Part shown: piece by piece, positions 1-8,952 of the stretch
Position numbering within the stretch: position 1 is the first letter of the stretch
Layout: the number at the start of each line of letters is the position of its first letter
Assembly: GCF_014651375.1 (NCBI RefSeq)
Contig: NZ_BMWT01000008.1
Location: forward strand, 1 to 64,000
DNA from: Tateyamaria omphalii
GTDB taxonomy: Bacteria; Pseudomonadota; Alphaproteobacteria; Rhodobacterales; Rhodobacteraceae
Direction of reading: 5' to 3'
Length of the DNA stretch: 64,000 nucleotides
Program-made: the position numbers and the translations under genes
Notes under the pieces: generated by a model
The model's input: only the letters and a program-made list of their open reading frames with translations
Told to the model about the DNA's origin: nothing
Database searches by the model: none

Positions 1-1170
1 ACCCTGCGCCTGGCTGCCGGAACCGGATTACTGGTCCTCTCAGCATTCTGCGGACATGTTTTGCTATTGCCCGACAACCATCGTTACGTTCGCCTACCAC
101 TGGCACTGTTCTTTTGGGCCAACGCATTCCAGTTGTTGAGCCTGCCCGCCAGCGCACTTCGCGGCGATGCGGACCCGACGTTTCTGCACATAGCCCTTGA
201 ATTGATCGAGGTCCCCCTGACAATGGTGCAGCCACTGCTGCTCTGGCTGTATGTCATTCGGTTGACGGATGATCCTACGCGGGAGCCCACGCGCCCGCGC
301 TGGCTTTGGCACAGTCTTCCCGGTGGATTTGCCGGCATAGTGTACATTTACATCCTACTCTTACCTCGCTCCCTGCAGGAAGGGCTGCAGCCGGGTGCAG
401 AGAACCAAGTTGTTTGGCAAACACTGGCGCTTATTGGGTTGTACCTTTCCACAGTCCTTTTCTATAGCCTGCTCCCGATCTACGCCGTCCTGATCCTTAA
501 GCGGCTCAGACAATACCGACGCCGCCTGAAAGACTTGTTCGCCAGTACAGAGGAACGGGAAATTGCATGGGCATGGTGGCTTGCGGCCGCAGTACTTGTG
601 TTCTGGGCCTTCAATCTGATCTCAATTGTCGCGTCTTTGTTCGAATTGGGGGTCCCAAGCGCCGAAACCTTTGACTCGCTGCAACCAGCAATCGTTGTGC
701 ACTACGTCCTGATGTGGAGCATCGCGCTTTGGGGGACGCGACAACGTCCAGGTATCGTGCTGCCATCTCCCAATAAAATCGCAAAGGTTGACGAGACGAC
801 GCCTCTTCGAAAATATGGCAAATCCGGGCTGAATGACGTGCGCCTTGACAGGATTGCCAGCAAAATCGAAGCGCTGATGGGCGAGCAGAAACTGTACCTC
901 GAACCGGATCTGTCTTTGTGGGATTTGGCAGGGCGGATTGGGGTGACGACCCACTACGCATCTCAAGCCCTCAACGAGAAACTGGGGGAACGATTTTTTG
1001 ATTATGTGAACCGCTGGCGCATTCGGGATGCAGCCGACAGGTTGCGCACGAGCAATGCAACCATTCTGACCATCGCCTACGGTGTCGGCTTCAACTCCCG
1101 TTCGTCTTTCTACACAGCATTCAAGCGCGAACTGGGCGTGACGCCATCTCAATACCGCGCCAGCACTTAG
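1..1170 (+). CDS. Membrane-anchored AraC-family transcriptional regulator (5' end cut by window)
   Basis: The frame is open from base 1, so the true start lies outside the window; the first in-window candidate is TTG at 61. The visible N-terminal part holds about seven hydrophobic segments, typical of sensors that carry a 7TM-like domain in front of an AraC DNA-binding domain. The last 110 residues or so form two helix-turn-helix units, with a second-HTH signature (IAYGVGFNSRSSFYTAFKRELG) near the end followed by TPSQYR. The stop is TAG at 1168-1170. The gene converges on the symporter gene. What it senses cannot be told from the sequence. Confidence 0.85.
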   Translation, partial: TLRLAAGTGLLVLSAFCGHVLLLPDNHRYVRLPLALFFWANAFQLLSLPASALRGDADPTFLHIALELIEVPLTMVQPLLLWLYVIRLTDDPTREPTRPRWLWHSLPGGFAGIVYIYILLLPRSLQEGLQPGAENQVVWQTLALIGLYLSTVLFYSLLPIYAVLILKRLRQYRRRLKDLFASTEEREIAWAWWLAAAVLVFWAFNLISIVASLFELGVPSAETFDSLQPAIVVHYVLMWSIALWGTRQRPGIVLPSPNKIAKVDETTPLRKYGKSGLNDVRLDRIASKIEALMGEQKLYLEPDLSLWDLAGRIGVTTHYASQALNEKLGERFFDYVNRWRIRDAADRLRTSNATILTIAYGVGFNSRSSFYTAFKRELGVTPSQYRAST

Positions 1171-1216
1171 CCGCGGTCACCATTGGGAAATGCCCCACGT
1201 GTCGATGACAGAGAAA

Positions 1217-1242
1217 GGGGCCGCTTGCATCCGAGCGGCCCC
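1217..1242 (-). terminator. Hairpin terminator between convergent genes
   Basis: A perfect 9-bp inverted repeat (GGGGCCGCT / AGCGGCCCC) with an 8-base loop lies between the AraC stop and the symporter stop. Read on the minus strand it is followed by TTTCTCT, so it fits termination of the symporter operon. It may also stop the plus-strand gene. Confidence 0.7.
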
Positions 1243-1262
1243 TGCCCCATTGCAAGCTCGCC

Positions 1263-2819
1263 TTAGTGCACGAACTTCTTGATCTCGCCCGACTTCAGGC
1301 GATCACTGTAAGAGTTCAACTCTGCCCGGACCACTTTCATCAGGAAATAGAGGCAGAAGATATTGACCACCGCCATCGCAAAGATGGCCGCATCCGAGAA
1401 GTCGATCACAGGGCCAAGGCTGGCTGCCGCGCCGATCACGATAAAGACGCAGAAGATCAGCTTGAACACCAATTCTGTCGTCTTTCCTTCACCAAACAGA
1501 TACGTCCACGCCTTCAGCCCGTAGTAGGACCAGGAGATCATGGTCGAGAAGGCAAACAGGATCACCGCAATTGCCAGAACGAACGGGAACCAACCGATGG
1601 CTGACCCAAAAGCTGCGGATGTCAGTGCGACGCCCGAATTGCCATCAACAGTGGCGATTGCACTGCCGGCTTCGTTCAGCATGTAATTGCCGGTCGCCTG
1701 ATCGACGATCAACTGCTGCGAAATGATGATCACCAGGGCCGTCATCGTACAGATGACAACTGTGTCGATAAGCGGCTCAAGCAAGGACACGAACCCTTCA
1801 GTGATCGGTTCCTTGGTTTTGACAGCCGAGTGCGCAATCGCCGCAGACCCCACACCCGCCTCGTTCGAGAACGCGGCGCGCTTGAAGCCCTGGATCAGCG
1901 CGCCAACAAAACCGCCCGCGACTCCCAGCCCTGTAAAGGCACCGGCAAAGATCTGGCCGAACGCCCATCCGATCATGTCGAAATTGACAATCAGAACCAC
2001 CAGCGCTGCGCCGACATACATGATGCCCATAAACGGCACGACTTTCTCTGTCACTTTCGCGATGGATTTGATCCCGCCTACGATGACTGCAAAAACAACA
2101 GCTGCAAAGACAAGGCCCGTGATCCACCCCGGGAAGTCACCCGTGATTTGAGTGATCTGTGCGTGCGCCTGGTTGGCCTGGAACATGTTGCCGCCGCCAA
2201 AGGCACCCAGAATACAGAATACCGAAAACAGCACGGCGAGTATCTTGCCGCCAGGCAAACCCAGTTCGTCGAACCCCTTGGAGATGTAGTACATCGGACC
2301 ACCGGATACGGTCCCATCCGGGTATTCGTTGCGGTACTTCACGCCCAGCGTACATTCAGTGAATTTGGACGCCATACCCAATAGGCCTGCAAGGATCATC
2401 CAGAAAGTTGCCCCCGGTCCGCCAATCCCAACGGCCACTGCAACACCGGCGATGTTCCCAAGCCCAACCGTCCCCGAAAGGGCAGTTGCCAGCGCCTGGA
2501 AATGGCTGACTTCGCCAGCATCGTTCGGATCGGAATAGTCACCCTTGACCAAGCCAATAGCGTGCCCAAAAAACCGGAACTGAACGGCTGCAAAATAGAT
2601 CGTGAACACTGTTGCACCAATCACAAGCCACATCACGATCCACGGAAATGAAGTGCCCGGGATCGGCGCAAAGATGAAGCTCACGAACGGGCCAGTGAAT
2701 GTGGCAAAGGCCTCATTCACACGTGCATCCAATGATTGCGCGGCATCTTGAGCCTGTGCAGGCAGAGTGATGGCAAGGAACGCCAACAGTGTCACAAATG
2801 TCGAGTAAATCTTTCTCAT
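1263..2819 (-). CDS. Sodium:alanine/glycine symporter, AGCS family
   Basis: This 518-residue protein has an N-terminal hydrophobic leader ending in AQA and about ten membrane segments. It carries the AGCS hallmark stretch around NEAGVGSAAIAHS followed by a glutamate-rich EPLIDT segment. The family couples Na+ (or H+) entry to uptake of alanine or glycine across the inner membrane. Its start lies 12 bp after the stop of the universal stress protein gene, so the two are probably co-transcribed. Alanine or glycine is the expected substrate from the family; the exact amino acid is inferred only. Confidence 0.9.
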   Translation of the reverse strand: MRKIYSTFVTLLAFLAITLPAQAQDAAQSLDARVNEAFATFTGPFVSFIFAPIPGTSFPWIVMWLVIGATVFTIYFAAVQFRFFGHAIGLVKGDYSDPNDAGEVSHFQALATALSGTVGLGNIAGVAVAVGIGGPGATFWMILAGLLGMASKFTECTLGVKYRNEYPDGTVSGGPMYYISKGFDELGLPGGKILAVLFSVFCILGAFGGGNMFQANQAHAQITQITGDFPGWITGLVFAAVVFAVIVGGIKSIAKVTEKVVPFMGIMYVGAALVVLIVNFDMIGWAFGQIFAGAFTGLGVAGGFVGALIQGFKRAAFSNEAGVGSAAIAHSAVKTKEPITEGFVSLLEPLIDTVVICTMTALVIIISQQLIVDQATGNYMLNEAGSAIATVDGNSGVALTSAAFGSAIGWFPFVLAIAVILFAFSTMISWSYYGLKAWTYLFGEGKTTELVFKLIFCVFIVIGAAASLGPVIDFSDAAIFAMAVVNIFCLYFLMKVVRAELNSYSDRLKSGEIKKFVH

Positions 2820-2831
2820 TTCAACTATTCC

Positions 2832-3263
2832 TTATGCGACAACGGTGACGGGAACGCGGGCGTTCATCACCAGATTGGCGGTCGAGCTACCGAAAATACG
2901 CGAAGTCAATCCGCCGGCACTGCTGCGGGCCACGATGATCTGGCTGGCCCCCTCTTGGTGCGCAATGTCATCGATGGTATCAGCCACGTCCCCGTGCCGT
3001 ACAATGGCCCGCGCCGACAATCCGGCTTTGGTCAACGTTTCCACAGCAGGATTGACAACCCGCTCTGACGCGACTGCAATCTCTTCTTCTCGCCGCTTGT
3101 GTCGTTCCGCGTTTTCCTCTGCCGTCTGAAATGAAAACGGAGACCATTCGATGACGTAGACGATGATCAACTCGCAATCAGTCGTTTTGGCTGCAAGGTC
3201 TTTGGCAAAAGCGAGGGCTTTATCCCCCGAGCTTTGCCCATCTAGGCCGATAACTAACTTCAT
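2832..3263 (-). CDS. Universal stress protein (UspA family)
   Basis: A 143-residue single Usp domain. It begins MKLVIGLDGQSSGDKAL and ends with a nucleotide-loop-like region (ARSSAGGLTSRIFGSST) followed by the terminal strand VPVTVVA. The loop resembles the G-x2-G-x9-G(S/T) ATP motif of the family but is not a perfect match. It is the first gene of a two-gene unit with the AGCS symporter, an arrangement in which a Usp may modulate a transporter; that role is inference. The start is ATG, preceded by a GGGAC-type ribosome site. Confidence 0.85.
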   Translation of the reverse strand: MKLVIGLDGQSSGDKALAFAKDLAAKTTDCELIIVYVIEWSPFSFQTAEENAERHKRREEEIAVASERVVNPAVETLTKAGLSARAIVRHGDVADTIDDIAHQEGASQIIVARSSAGGLTSRIFGSSTANLVMNARVPVTVVA

Positions 3264-3663
3264 GAGGCTGTCCCTATTCTGTGAGCACTTATGATCTGTT
3301 TCTTGAGAGTGGCCTGGCCCTTTCGCGAGTCTGCATTATTTTGCCACTCTGCTGCCACGCTATGAGATAATCGCCCAACGGTCTACTACGTTGACGGAAG
3401 TCTTGCGTCGATCATCCGAAACGCCCAGCCAATTGCATCAATGCCGGGCGCTCAAGGCAACCAATGTCTCTACTTGAAGCAACTGACGAATTTCTGCCCT
3501 GCCGATGCCTGAGACGGTGGTTTGCCTTGGCAGATGACATCTGAGATCAACCGCCAGCAAACGGAGCAGATTCAACGATCTTCACCTCGCGGCGGCTGAA
3601 CACTGACACCTTCTACGTGTGAGAACATCTCTTTGGTGCAAGGGCGCATGTCGGACATGGCGC
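3264..3663. other. Intergenic region, promoter side of the Usp-symporter unit
   Basis: About 400 bp with no convincing gene. It must hold the promoter of the minus-strand Usp gene at its left side and the 3' end of the minus-strand ABC operon at its right side. The short open frames are in poor context. A small CATGTC-G-GACATG palindrome at 3647-3659 lies right after the permease stop. I could not identify a clear terminator or promoter. Confidence 0.5.
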
Positions 3664-4458
3664 CTAACGGTCGGTATGCTTCTCGGCGAGTGCATCTCTA
3701 AGCGTGTCCCCCGCCAGATTGATGGCAAGTACACTGATCACCACAGCCAAACCGGGCCAGATCATTTGCAACGGTGTCGAACGCATATGCAGGCGGGCGT
3801 CCAGCAGCATCGTTCCCCATTCCGGCATCGGAGGCTGAACGCCAAAGCCAAGGAACCCGAGAGCAGAAATGCCCAAAATGGCGCGCGCGAACATTCCGGT
3901 CCAAACTACGGTGAGCGAAGGCACAAGTGATGGCAGATAATGCCAGCGGGCAATTGCCCACGGCGACACGCCAGCAAGCCTGGCTTGGATCACATAACCG
4001 CGGGTACGCAACGACAGTCCAATGCCCCTGGCGACCCGCGCGTATCGCATCCACCCTGTAACGGTGAGTGCGAAGATCAGACTCCATGTGCCGGCACCCA
4101 AGAGTCCGGCGATAACAACTGCAGCCACCAGATCAGGGAAAGCAAGGAATGTATCGGTCGTGCGCATTACAATCCAATCGGCCAACCGACCACCAAGCGC
4201 GGCGGCAAGGCCAATGACCGTGCCGACGCACAGACCAATGAGCGAAATCAACAAGGCCAGCCCCAAGGACCAACGCGCGCCATGCAGCAGACGAGAGAGG
4301 ATATCTCGTCCAAGCGCGTCCGTCCCGAGCCAGTAGTCTCCACTGGGTGGGCTAAGTCGGTTCGGAATATTGATCATTGTCGGCTCGTAGGGGGCGAAAA
4401 CAGGCCCAAACACCACGATGAGCCCCACACCTCCGGCAAGTACGAGAACGCTACGCAT
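3664..4458 (-). CDS. ABC transporter permease, DppC/NikC type
   Basis: A 264-residue inner-membrane permease with about six membrane segments and a BPD_transp_1 EAA loop around TRGYVIQARLAGVSPWAIARWH. It pairs with the permease gene just upstream to form the channel of a family-5 (peptide/nickel/opine) importer. I chose the ATG at 4458, which overlaps the upstream stop by 8 bp, rather than the ATG at 4503, because MRSVLVLAGG leads straight into the first membrane segment. It is the last gene of the operon. Confidence 0.85.
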   Translation of the reverse strand: MRSVLVLAGGVGLIVVFGPVFAPYEPTMINIPNRLSPPSGDYWLGTDALGRDILSRLLHGARWSLGLALLISLIGLCVGTVIGLAAALGGRLADWIVMRTTDTFLAFPDLVAAVVIAGLLGAGTWSLIFALTVTGWMRYARVARGIGLSLRTRGYVIQARLAGVSPWAIARWHYLPSLVPSLTVVWTGMFARAILGISALGFLGFGVQPPMPEWGTMLLDARLHMRSTPLQMIWPGLAVVISVLAINLAGDTLRDALAEKHTDR

Positions 4459-5389
4459 CCTGTCCCCCGATACGTGGATCAATAACCCGGTAGATGACAT
4501 CAATGACTAGATTGATAGTGACAAAAAGCAGCGCAGTCAGAACAACCACCGCCTGTACTTGTGGGAAGTCACGCGCTTCAATCGCGGTTACCAAGAAGGT
4601 GCCTAAACCGGGACGTCCAAAGATAATCTCGACCATCACCGCCCCTTCAAGGAGGAAGGCCATTTCGAGACCAACAAGGGTGATGACCGGGACCGCAGCA
4701 TGCGGGGCCACATGATCCCGACCAATTGCGCTTGATGGGACACCTCGACGCCGGATCGCGGGCAAAAATGGCTGCGCGCGAGCTTCGAGAATACTAGAGC
4801 GGATAATGCGCGTGAGGGATGCCGCGACACCCAGACCAAGGGTCAAAGCCGGCAAAATCGCATGGGCTGGCGTCCGAGCCCCCATTGCCGGCAACCACGC
4901 AAGATGCACGGCAAAAAGAAGAATGAGCAAGAGGCCGAGCCAGTAAGCGGGAATTGCCGCGCCAAGCGATGCCACGCCAACGGCGACGCGATCCATCCAA
5001 CCACCCGGCCGTTTTGTGGCAACAAATGCCAACAGCAACGCAACCGCCACCCCAAATGCGAGACCGGCAAAAGCAAGCGGAAACGTATAAGAGACCGCCA
5101 CCAGCAGGTCCGGCAAAACCTCCCGCCCGGTGACCGATGAATTCCCGAAATCAAACCAAAGAAGAGGACCAATCCACGCACGGAATGCAGGCCAAAACCC
5201 GATATTGAGCCCGGCTTCCTCCCGCACCATTTCGATCACCTCATCTGTCACCAAGGTATCAAATCGTGCCAGGGCAATGGACAGTGCGGGATCGCCAGGA
5301 GCATGCCATAACAATGCGAACGTGGCCAACGCCGTACCCGCGAGAACGATCAATGCGCGCAAAACAAGATCGAAAACACTTGAGATCAT
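4451..5389 (-). CDS. ABC transporter permease, DppB/NikB type
   Basis: A 312-residue permease starting MISSVFDLVLRALIVLAGTAL, with the long periplasmic segment after the first membrane helix that marks the B-type permease. It has a VEIIFGRPGLG motif near the C terminus typical of DppB/NikB proteins. The ATG at 5389 overlaps the upstream TGA in an ATGA, which favours this start over a longer reading frame. It acts with the NikC-like permease and two ATPases as one importer. Confidence 0.87.
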   Translation of the reverse strand: MISSVFDLVLRALIVLAGTALATFALLWHAPGDPALSIALARFDTLVTDEVIEMVREEAGLNIGFWPAFRAWIGPLLWFDFGNSSVTGREVLPDLLVAVSYTFPLAFAGLAFGVAVALLLAFVATKRPGGWMDRVAVGVASLGAAIPAYWLGLLLILLFAVHLAWLPAMGARTPAHAILPALTLGLGVAASLTRIIRSSILEARAQPFLPAIRRRGVPSSAIGRDHVAPHAAVPVITLVGLEMAFLLEGAVMVEIIFGRPGLGTFLVTAIEARDFPQVQAVVVLTALLFVTINLVIDVIYRVIDPRIGGQDA

Positions 5390-6111
5390 TCCGCGGGCTC
5401 CAAAGCGCCCAACGCAATTGCCGCATCTCGCAGCACGCGGCAATACGCGGATTTGGGCGCCACCGCAAAATCCTGCGGCGTGGAAACCTCTTCGATCTGA
5501 CCGGATTTCAGAACAGCAATTTCATCGGCATGGGCCACCGCATAACCCAAGTCATGCGTCACTATCAAAGCGGCAAACCCCTCTTCTTTCTGCAACTGCG
5601 CAATCAATTTCGCCGTGTGCTTTTGGGTCACGGCATCCAAGGCTGACAGCGGTTCGTCGAAAAGAACAAGCGACGGCGCGGCAATCAATGCTCTGAGAAT
5701 GCCCACGCGCTGCGCTTGTCCAATCGAGACTGCTGCCGGGCGCCGGTCCAAAAGGTCCCTTTCCAGCTCGAGGCCCTTACACAAGCGGTCCAAGCGCGCG
5801 TCTCCTACATGCAGCTTTCTGGCTTTGACAGCTTCAAAAACGGAGTGGCGGAGCGGCAGCGTTGGATTGAAGGCAGAGCGGGGTTCTTGCATCACCAAAG
5901 CTGGTCGGCAGAGCCGGACCGGCGCGCCCGCCCAAGTGATCGAACCTTGGGCAGGCTTCAAGAGTCCCAGGATCGCCGAGATCAGCGTGGATTTGCCGGC
6001 ACCGCTTTCACCAACAACAGCCAGAGTTTTTCCGGCAGCCAACGAAAATGATACATCCTTGAGCGCGACAGAAGCGCCCCTTTTGACCGACACATGGTCA
6101 ACCTTCAGCAT
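5386..6111 (-). CDS. ABC transporter ATP-binding protein, DppF/NikE type
   Basis: A 241-residue nucleotide-binding subunit. Walker A is GESGAGKST, Walker B is LVLFDEPLSALD and the switch histidine is in LIVTHDLGYAVAHAD. The ABC signature reads SIGQAQR instead of the usual LSGGQ-QR, losing the first glycine. The protein is short for the DppF type (usually over 300), closer to NikE length. The ATG at 6111 overlaps the upstream stop by 7 bp. It presumably pairs with the other ATPase to drive import. Confidence 0.85.
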   Translation of the reverse strand: MLKVDHVSVKRGASVALKDVSFSLAAGKTLAVVGESGAGKSTLISAILGLLKPAQGSITWAGAPVRLCRPALVMQEPRSAFNPTLPLRHSVFEAVKARKLHVGDARLDRLCKGLELERDLLDRRPAAVSIGQAQRVGILRALIAAPSLVLFDEPLSALDAVTQKHTAKLIAQLQKEEGFAALIVTHDLGYAVAHADEIAVLKSGQIEEVSTPQDFAVAPKSAYCRVLRDAAIALGALEPAE

Positions 6112-6788
6112 GGCAAGGCCAGCCAATTGCGATGGGCCGACAATGCTTTAGAAGCCGGCGCCTTGGGGTGTTCAAGCACGTCTTCGGTCGACGCTTGTTC
6201 TACGATCCGGCCGCCATCCATGACCATCAATTGTGACACATGACGGGCAGCTAATCCCAGGTCATGCGTGATAAGGATCATTGCCGTGTCGCTCTCTCGA
6301 AGACAGTGATCCAACAACTGCATGGTCGCGGCTGCGACCACAGGATCCAGCGCCGATGTGGGTTCATCGAGAACGACGAGGTTGGGTCGTCCCATAAGCG
6401 CCATGGCTATGACGAACCTTTGCTGCATCCCACGGCTCCAGGCCCAAGGTCTTTTGCGCAGGTCTCCGCCTTCAATCTTCAACGCTGAGAACAGAGTTTT
6501 CCGGTCGGCAGCGCCTGGCCGCAAACCCAACGCTTTTTCCGCCTCACGCCAGTGAAACGCCATGCTCCACAGCGGATCCAGTGCTTCGTCCGGGCTTTGA
6601 GGGACATATGCAACCACATGCCCCTGCATCCTCAAGTCATCAACAAGAGCGTGCCCGAGCGTTGACTTTCCCGACCCGGACGCACCAACCAATCCGATCC
6701 TGTCTCGAGGTGATACACATACCGATGTCGGATAAAGAATGGCCTGCCCCGCGCGAACAACGCTCAGACCATGCGCCGACAGCGTCAT
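6105..6788 (-). CDS. ABC transporter ATP-binding protein, DppD/NikD type
   Basis: A 227-residue ATPase subunit with Walker A GASGSGKST, Walker B LVVLDEPTSALDP and switch region LITHDLGLAARH. Its signature motif is WSRGMQQR, so like its partner it lacks the first glycine of SGG. The length matches NikD or CntD-type subunits better than DppD. ATGA overlap with the upstream binding-protein gene shows translational coupling. Confidence 0.85.
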   Translation of the reverse strand: MTLSAHGLSVVRAGQAILYPTSVCVSPRDRIGLVGASGSGKSTLGHALVDDLRMQGHVVAYVPQSPDEALDPLWSMAFHWREAEKALGLRPGAADRKTLFSALKIEGGDLRKRPWAWSRGMQQRFVIAMALMGRPNLVVLDEPTSALDPVVAAATMQLLDHCLRESDTAMILITHDLGLAARHVSQLMVMDGGRIVEQASTEDVLEHPKAPASKALSAHRNWLALPC

Positions 6789-8308
6789 TCAACAAACGTC
6801 GTTTCGTGCGTAATCCAGTACGTTTCGGTTGGATGCACGGCGTAGCCGGACAAACCCGGTTTGGAAACGTTGATCTGATTAACGTGGAACACCGGTATCA
6901 TAGCCGCATCTACCGCAATGATGTGTTGCGCCTCGCGATAAATCGCCTCACGCTTTTCATGTTCGAAGGTCAGTCGACCATCGTCGAGCAACTTGTCCAA
7001 TTCAGGGTTCGTGTATTTCCCTGGATTCGAAGACCCTCCAGTTTTCAACAGCGTTTCGAGCACTGCGCCAGGATCCCCCTGCGGAGTGGTCACCCATGCC
7101 TGCAGGAACAAGTCCGCTGCCCCATCCGCGATGGCATCACTGCTTGCGCCCCACTCTCCGACCTTGACGCTGGATGAAATCCCGATGGCCGAAAGAAATG
7201 CCTGGGTCAGTTCGGCAGTTGGAGAAAGGGCTGCGCGAGAAGAGTATGTGACGATGTCGATCTCAAGCGGTTCGCCGTCCAGCATCCACTGGCCCCCCTC
7301 TTTGACCGCACCAGCTTCGGCCAAAAGCTCTTCGGCTTTCGCCGGATCGTAGAAAGCGGGGATATCTGCAGCCCATCCTTTTCCGTCAGGAAACACAGTT
7401 CCGGCAGGCGCACCACCAACACCAGAGAGCACGGCATCCACGATGCCTTGTCGATCAATGGCCAGTGAAACGGCGCGACGCACAAGCGGGTTCGCCATCG
7501 GCCCGCTGGCTGCATTCACAGTATAGAAGTAGAGGCGAGCCGTGGATTCAGAAAAACCAAGCGCACCGGTGCTTTGAATTCTTTCAAAATCGGTTTCCGG
7601 GTAATTGATGACCATATCGATCTCACCCGCTTCAAAGGCCAGAGCAGCCGTTGCCGGGTCACCGGCCACAACCACGCGCACTTCCTCCAGTCCCGGCGCC
7701 CCAAGCCGATAGTTTGGGTTCGCCTCGACCCGGTACAATTGGTTTGGGATAGCTTCGGCAAACACAAATGGACCGGTCGCATTGATGGGAAATGCCTCCG
7801 ACGGCTGACCCATGATCGCGATACCCGGTTCAGACAAAGTCCAAGGGAAGGCCGCATTCGGGACATTGGTCTCGAACACCACCACCCGTTCTCCGTCCGC
7901 TGACATGCCTGCCAAATCAAGCAAGTTCTCGACCCTGGCATTGTGCCCAGCGTGCGTTTCATCCGAAATAGCCGTTATCGCGTCAATCACCGTTTGTGCG
8001 GTCAGATCCGAACCGTCGTGGAACGTCACACCGTCCCGCAACGTGACACGCCATGTTGTCGGCGATGCCTGCTCGACCTGCTCGGCCAAACGCGGGTACA
8101 GTTTCAGGTCATAGTCGATCCCCATCAAGGTTTCGGTCACTCCGGTCTGGTTCGACATCCAACCATTGTACTCCGCCCGGGGGTCCGGCACCTCGGCATT
8201 GGGACCATATGTGACGGATATGGTCAGACTGCCCTGCTGCGCCGATGTCGGCAATGCCTGCACCAACATCACAAGAGCGGCAAAGACAAATCTGGTCATG
8301 ATGGACAT
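6785..8308 (-). CDS. ABC transporter substrate-binding protein, family 5 (NikA/peptide/opine-like)
   Basis: A 507-residue periplasmic protein with a signal peptide ending around PTSAQ, then an SBP_bac_5 fold with the family-5 pattern of LRDGVTFHDGS in the first third and AVSLAIDRQGIV in the middle. The ATTAALAFEAGEIDM-like stretch resembles NikA-type proteins. Substrate candidates are nickel chelates, metallophore opines or short peptides; the sequence does not decide. An AGGAAC ribosome site sits 7 bases before the ATG. It starts the five-gene transporter block and follows the DUF6525 gene by 12 bp. Confidence 0.85.
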   Translation of the reverse strand: MSIMTRFVFAALVMLVQALPTSAQQGSLTISVTYGPNAEVPDPRAEYNGWMSNQTGVTETLMGIDYDLKLYPRLAEQVEQASPTTWRVTLRDGVTFHDGSDLTAQTVIDAITAISDETHAGHNARVENLLDLAGMSADGERVVVFETNVPNAAFPWTLSEPGIAIMGQPSEAFPINATGPFVFAEAIPNQLYRVEANPNYRLGAPGLEEVRVVVAGDPATAALAFEAGEIDMVINYPETDFERIQSTGALGFSESTARLYFYTVNAASGPMANPLVRRAVSLAIDRQGIVDAVLSGVGGAPAGTVFPDGKGWAADIPAFYDPAKAEELLAEAGAVKEGGQWMLDGEPLEIDIVTYSSRAALSPTAELTQAFLSAIGISSSVKVGEWGASSDAIADGAADLFLQAWVTTPQGDPGAVLETLLKTGGSSNPGKYTNPELDKLLDDGRLTFEHEKREAIYREAQHIIAVDAAMIPVFHVNQINVSKPGLSGYAVHPTETYWITHETTFVE

Positions 8309-8320
8309 CTTTTCGTTCCT

Positions 8321-8596
8321 TCAGGCTTGAAATTTCAGGGGCGCGCGTTTGTCGCGCGCCAGCATGCGCGCTTCGGCACGCGACAGCGAAGACAGGGTTT
8401 CCTCTACGCTTTGCCCTTTGGCGTGCGACTTATTCCAGATGCGACGTGCCGATATCGGAGACCAGGGCAGAACCGCCTGCGAAAGCCACAATCTCAAAGG
8501 CGCTGGAAGCGCATCATATGTACGCATGGGATCGCCCGAACGGCGCTTGCCACGCAGGCTTGTTTGTCCGAGGTTGCGGGTGGGTTGCGCCGACAT
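8321..8596 (-). CDS. DUF6525-like small basic protein
   Basis: A 91-residue basic protein beginning MSAQPTRNLGQTSLRGKRR, then MRTYDALPAPLRLWL and a PWSPISARRIW segment. I recognise this pattern as the DUF6525 family, found mainly in Rhodobacteraceae and of unknown function. A longer frame reaches upstream to 8656, but the family pattern starts at the ATG at 8596. It lies 12 bp before the binding-protein gene and so may be the first cistron of the transporter operon. No enzymatic motif is visible. Confidence 0.72.
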   Translation of the reverse strand: MSAQPTRNLGQTSLRGKRRSGDPMRTYDALPAPLRLWLSQAVLPWSPISARRIWNKSHAKGQSVEETLSSLSRAEARMLARDKRAPLKFQA

Positions 8597-8952
8597 CTTT
8601 TTGAACCCAGAGAAAAGCACCTTGCAGGTAGCGGACCTGAACAAGACACGCAACAAACATTGTTACGTGAAAACTTTCGTGAGCGGAACAATGCGTTTAA
8701 AAAGGCTGCCGCTCAGCCTGCACTCGTCGGCTTAGTCCATTTGGCCCGAGAACCAGACTGCACGCGCATAGACAGGTGTGGCACGCATGCATTCGTAACC
8801 TGTCGCCGCGTTCCGCAAAGAACTGGACTTTCAGAGCTGGCCAAACGCCGTGCGTGAAAAAAGACACCAAGCTCTCAACTACGGCAAACCGATTGCTTGC
8901 CCGCAATCGGTTTGCCGCTTTTCATACCATTTGGGCGCTTGCCTGGGCGCGG
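8597..8952. other. Intergenic region before the DUF6525-ABC operon
   Basis: About 350 bp between the acyl-CoA dehydrogenase stop and the DUF6525 start, both genes being on the minus strand. It holds the hairpin at 8882-8917. The stretch 8640-8710 is relatively AT-rich and would be the place for the promoter of the transporter operon. Short open frames here look non-coding. Confidence 0.5.
8882..8917 (-). terminator. Strong 14-bp perfect hairpin, probable terminator of the acyl-CoA dehydrogenase gene
   Basis: Arms CGGCAAACCGATTG and CAATCGGTTTGCCG pair perfectly around an 8-base loop. On the plus strand the hairpin is followed by CTTTT, and no plus-strand gene lies upstream. On the minus strand it stands 36 bp after the acyl-CoA dehydrogenase stop but lacks a T-run. 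It is likely a terminator or 3' stabiliser for that gene. Confidence 0.6.

Noticed and set aside
3647..3659. CATGTC-G-GACATG palindrome
   Set aside because: It lies 5 bp after the end of an operon and not in a promoter; a 6-bp arm palindrome is expected by chance at this length.
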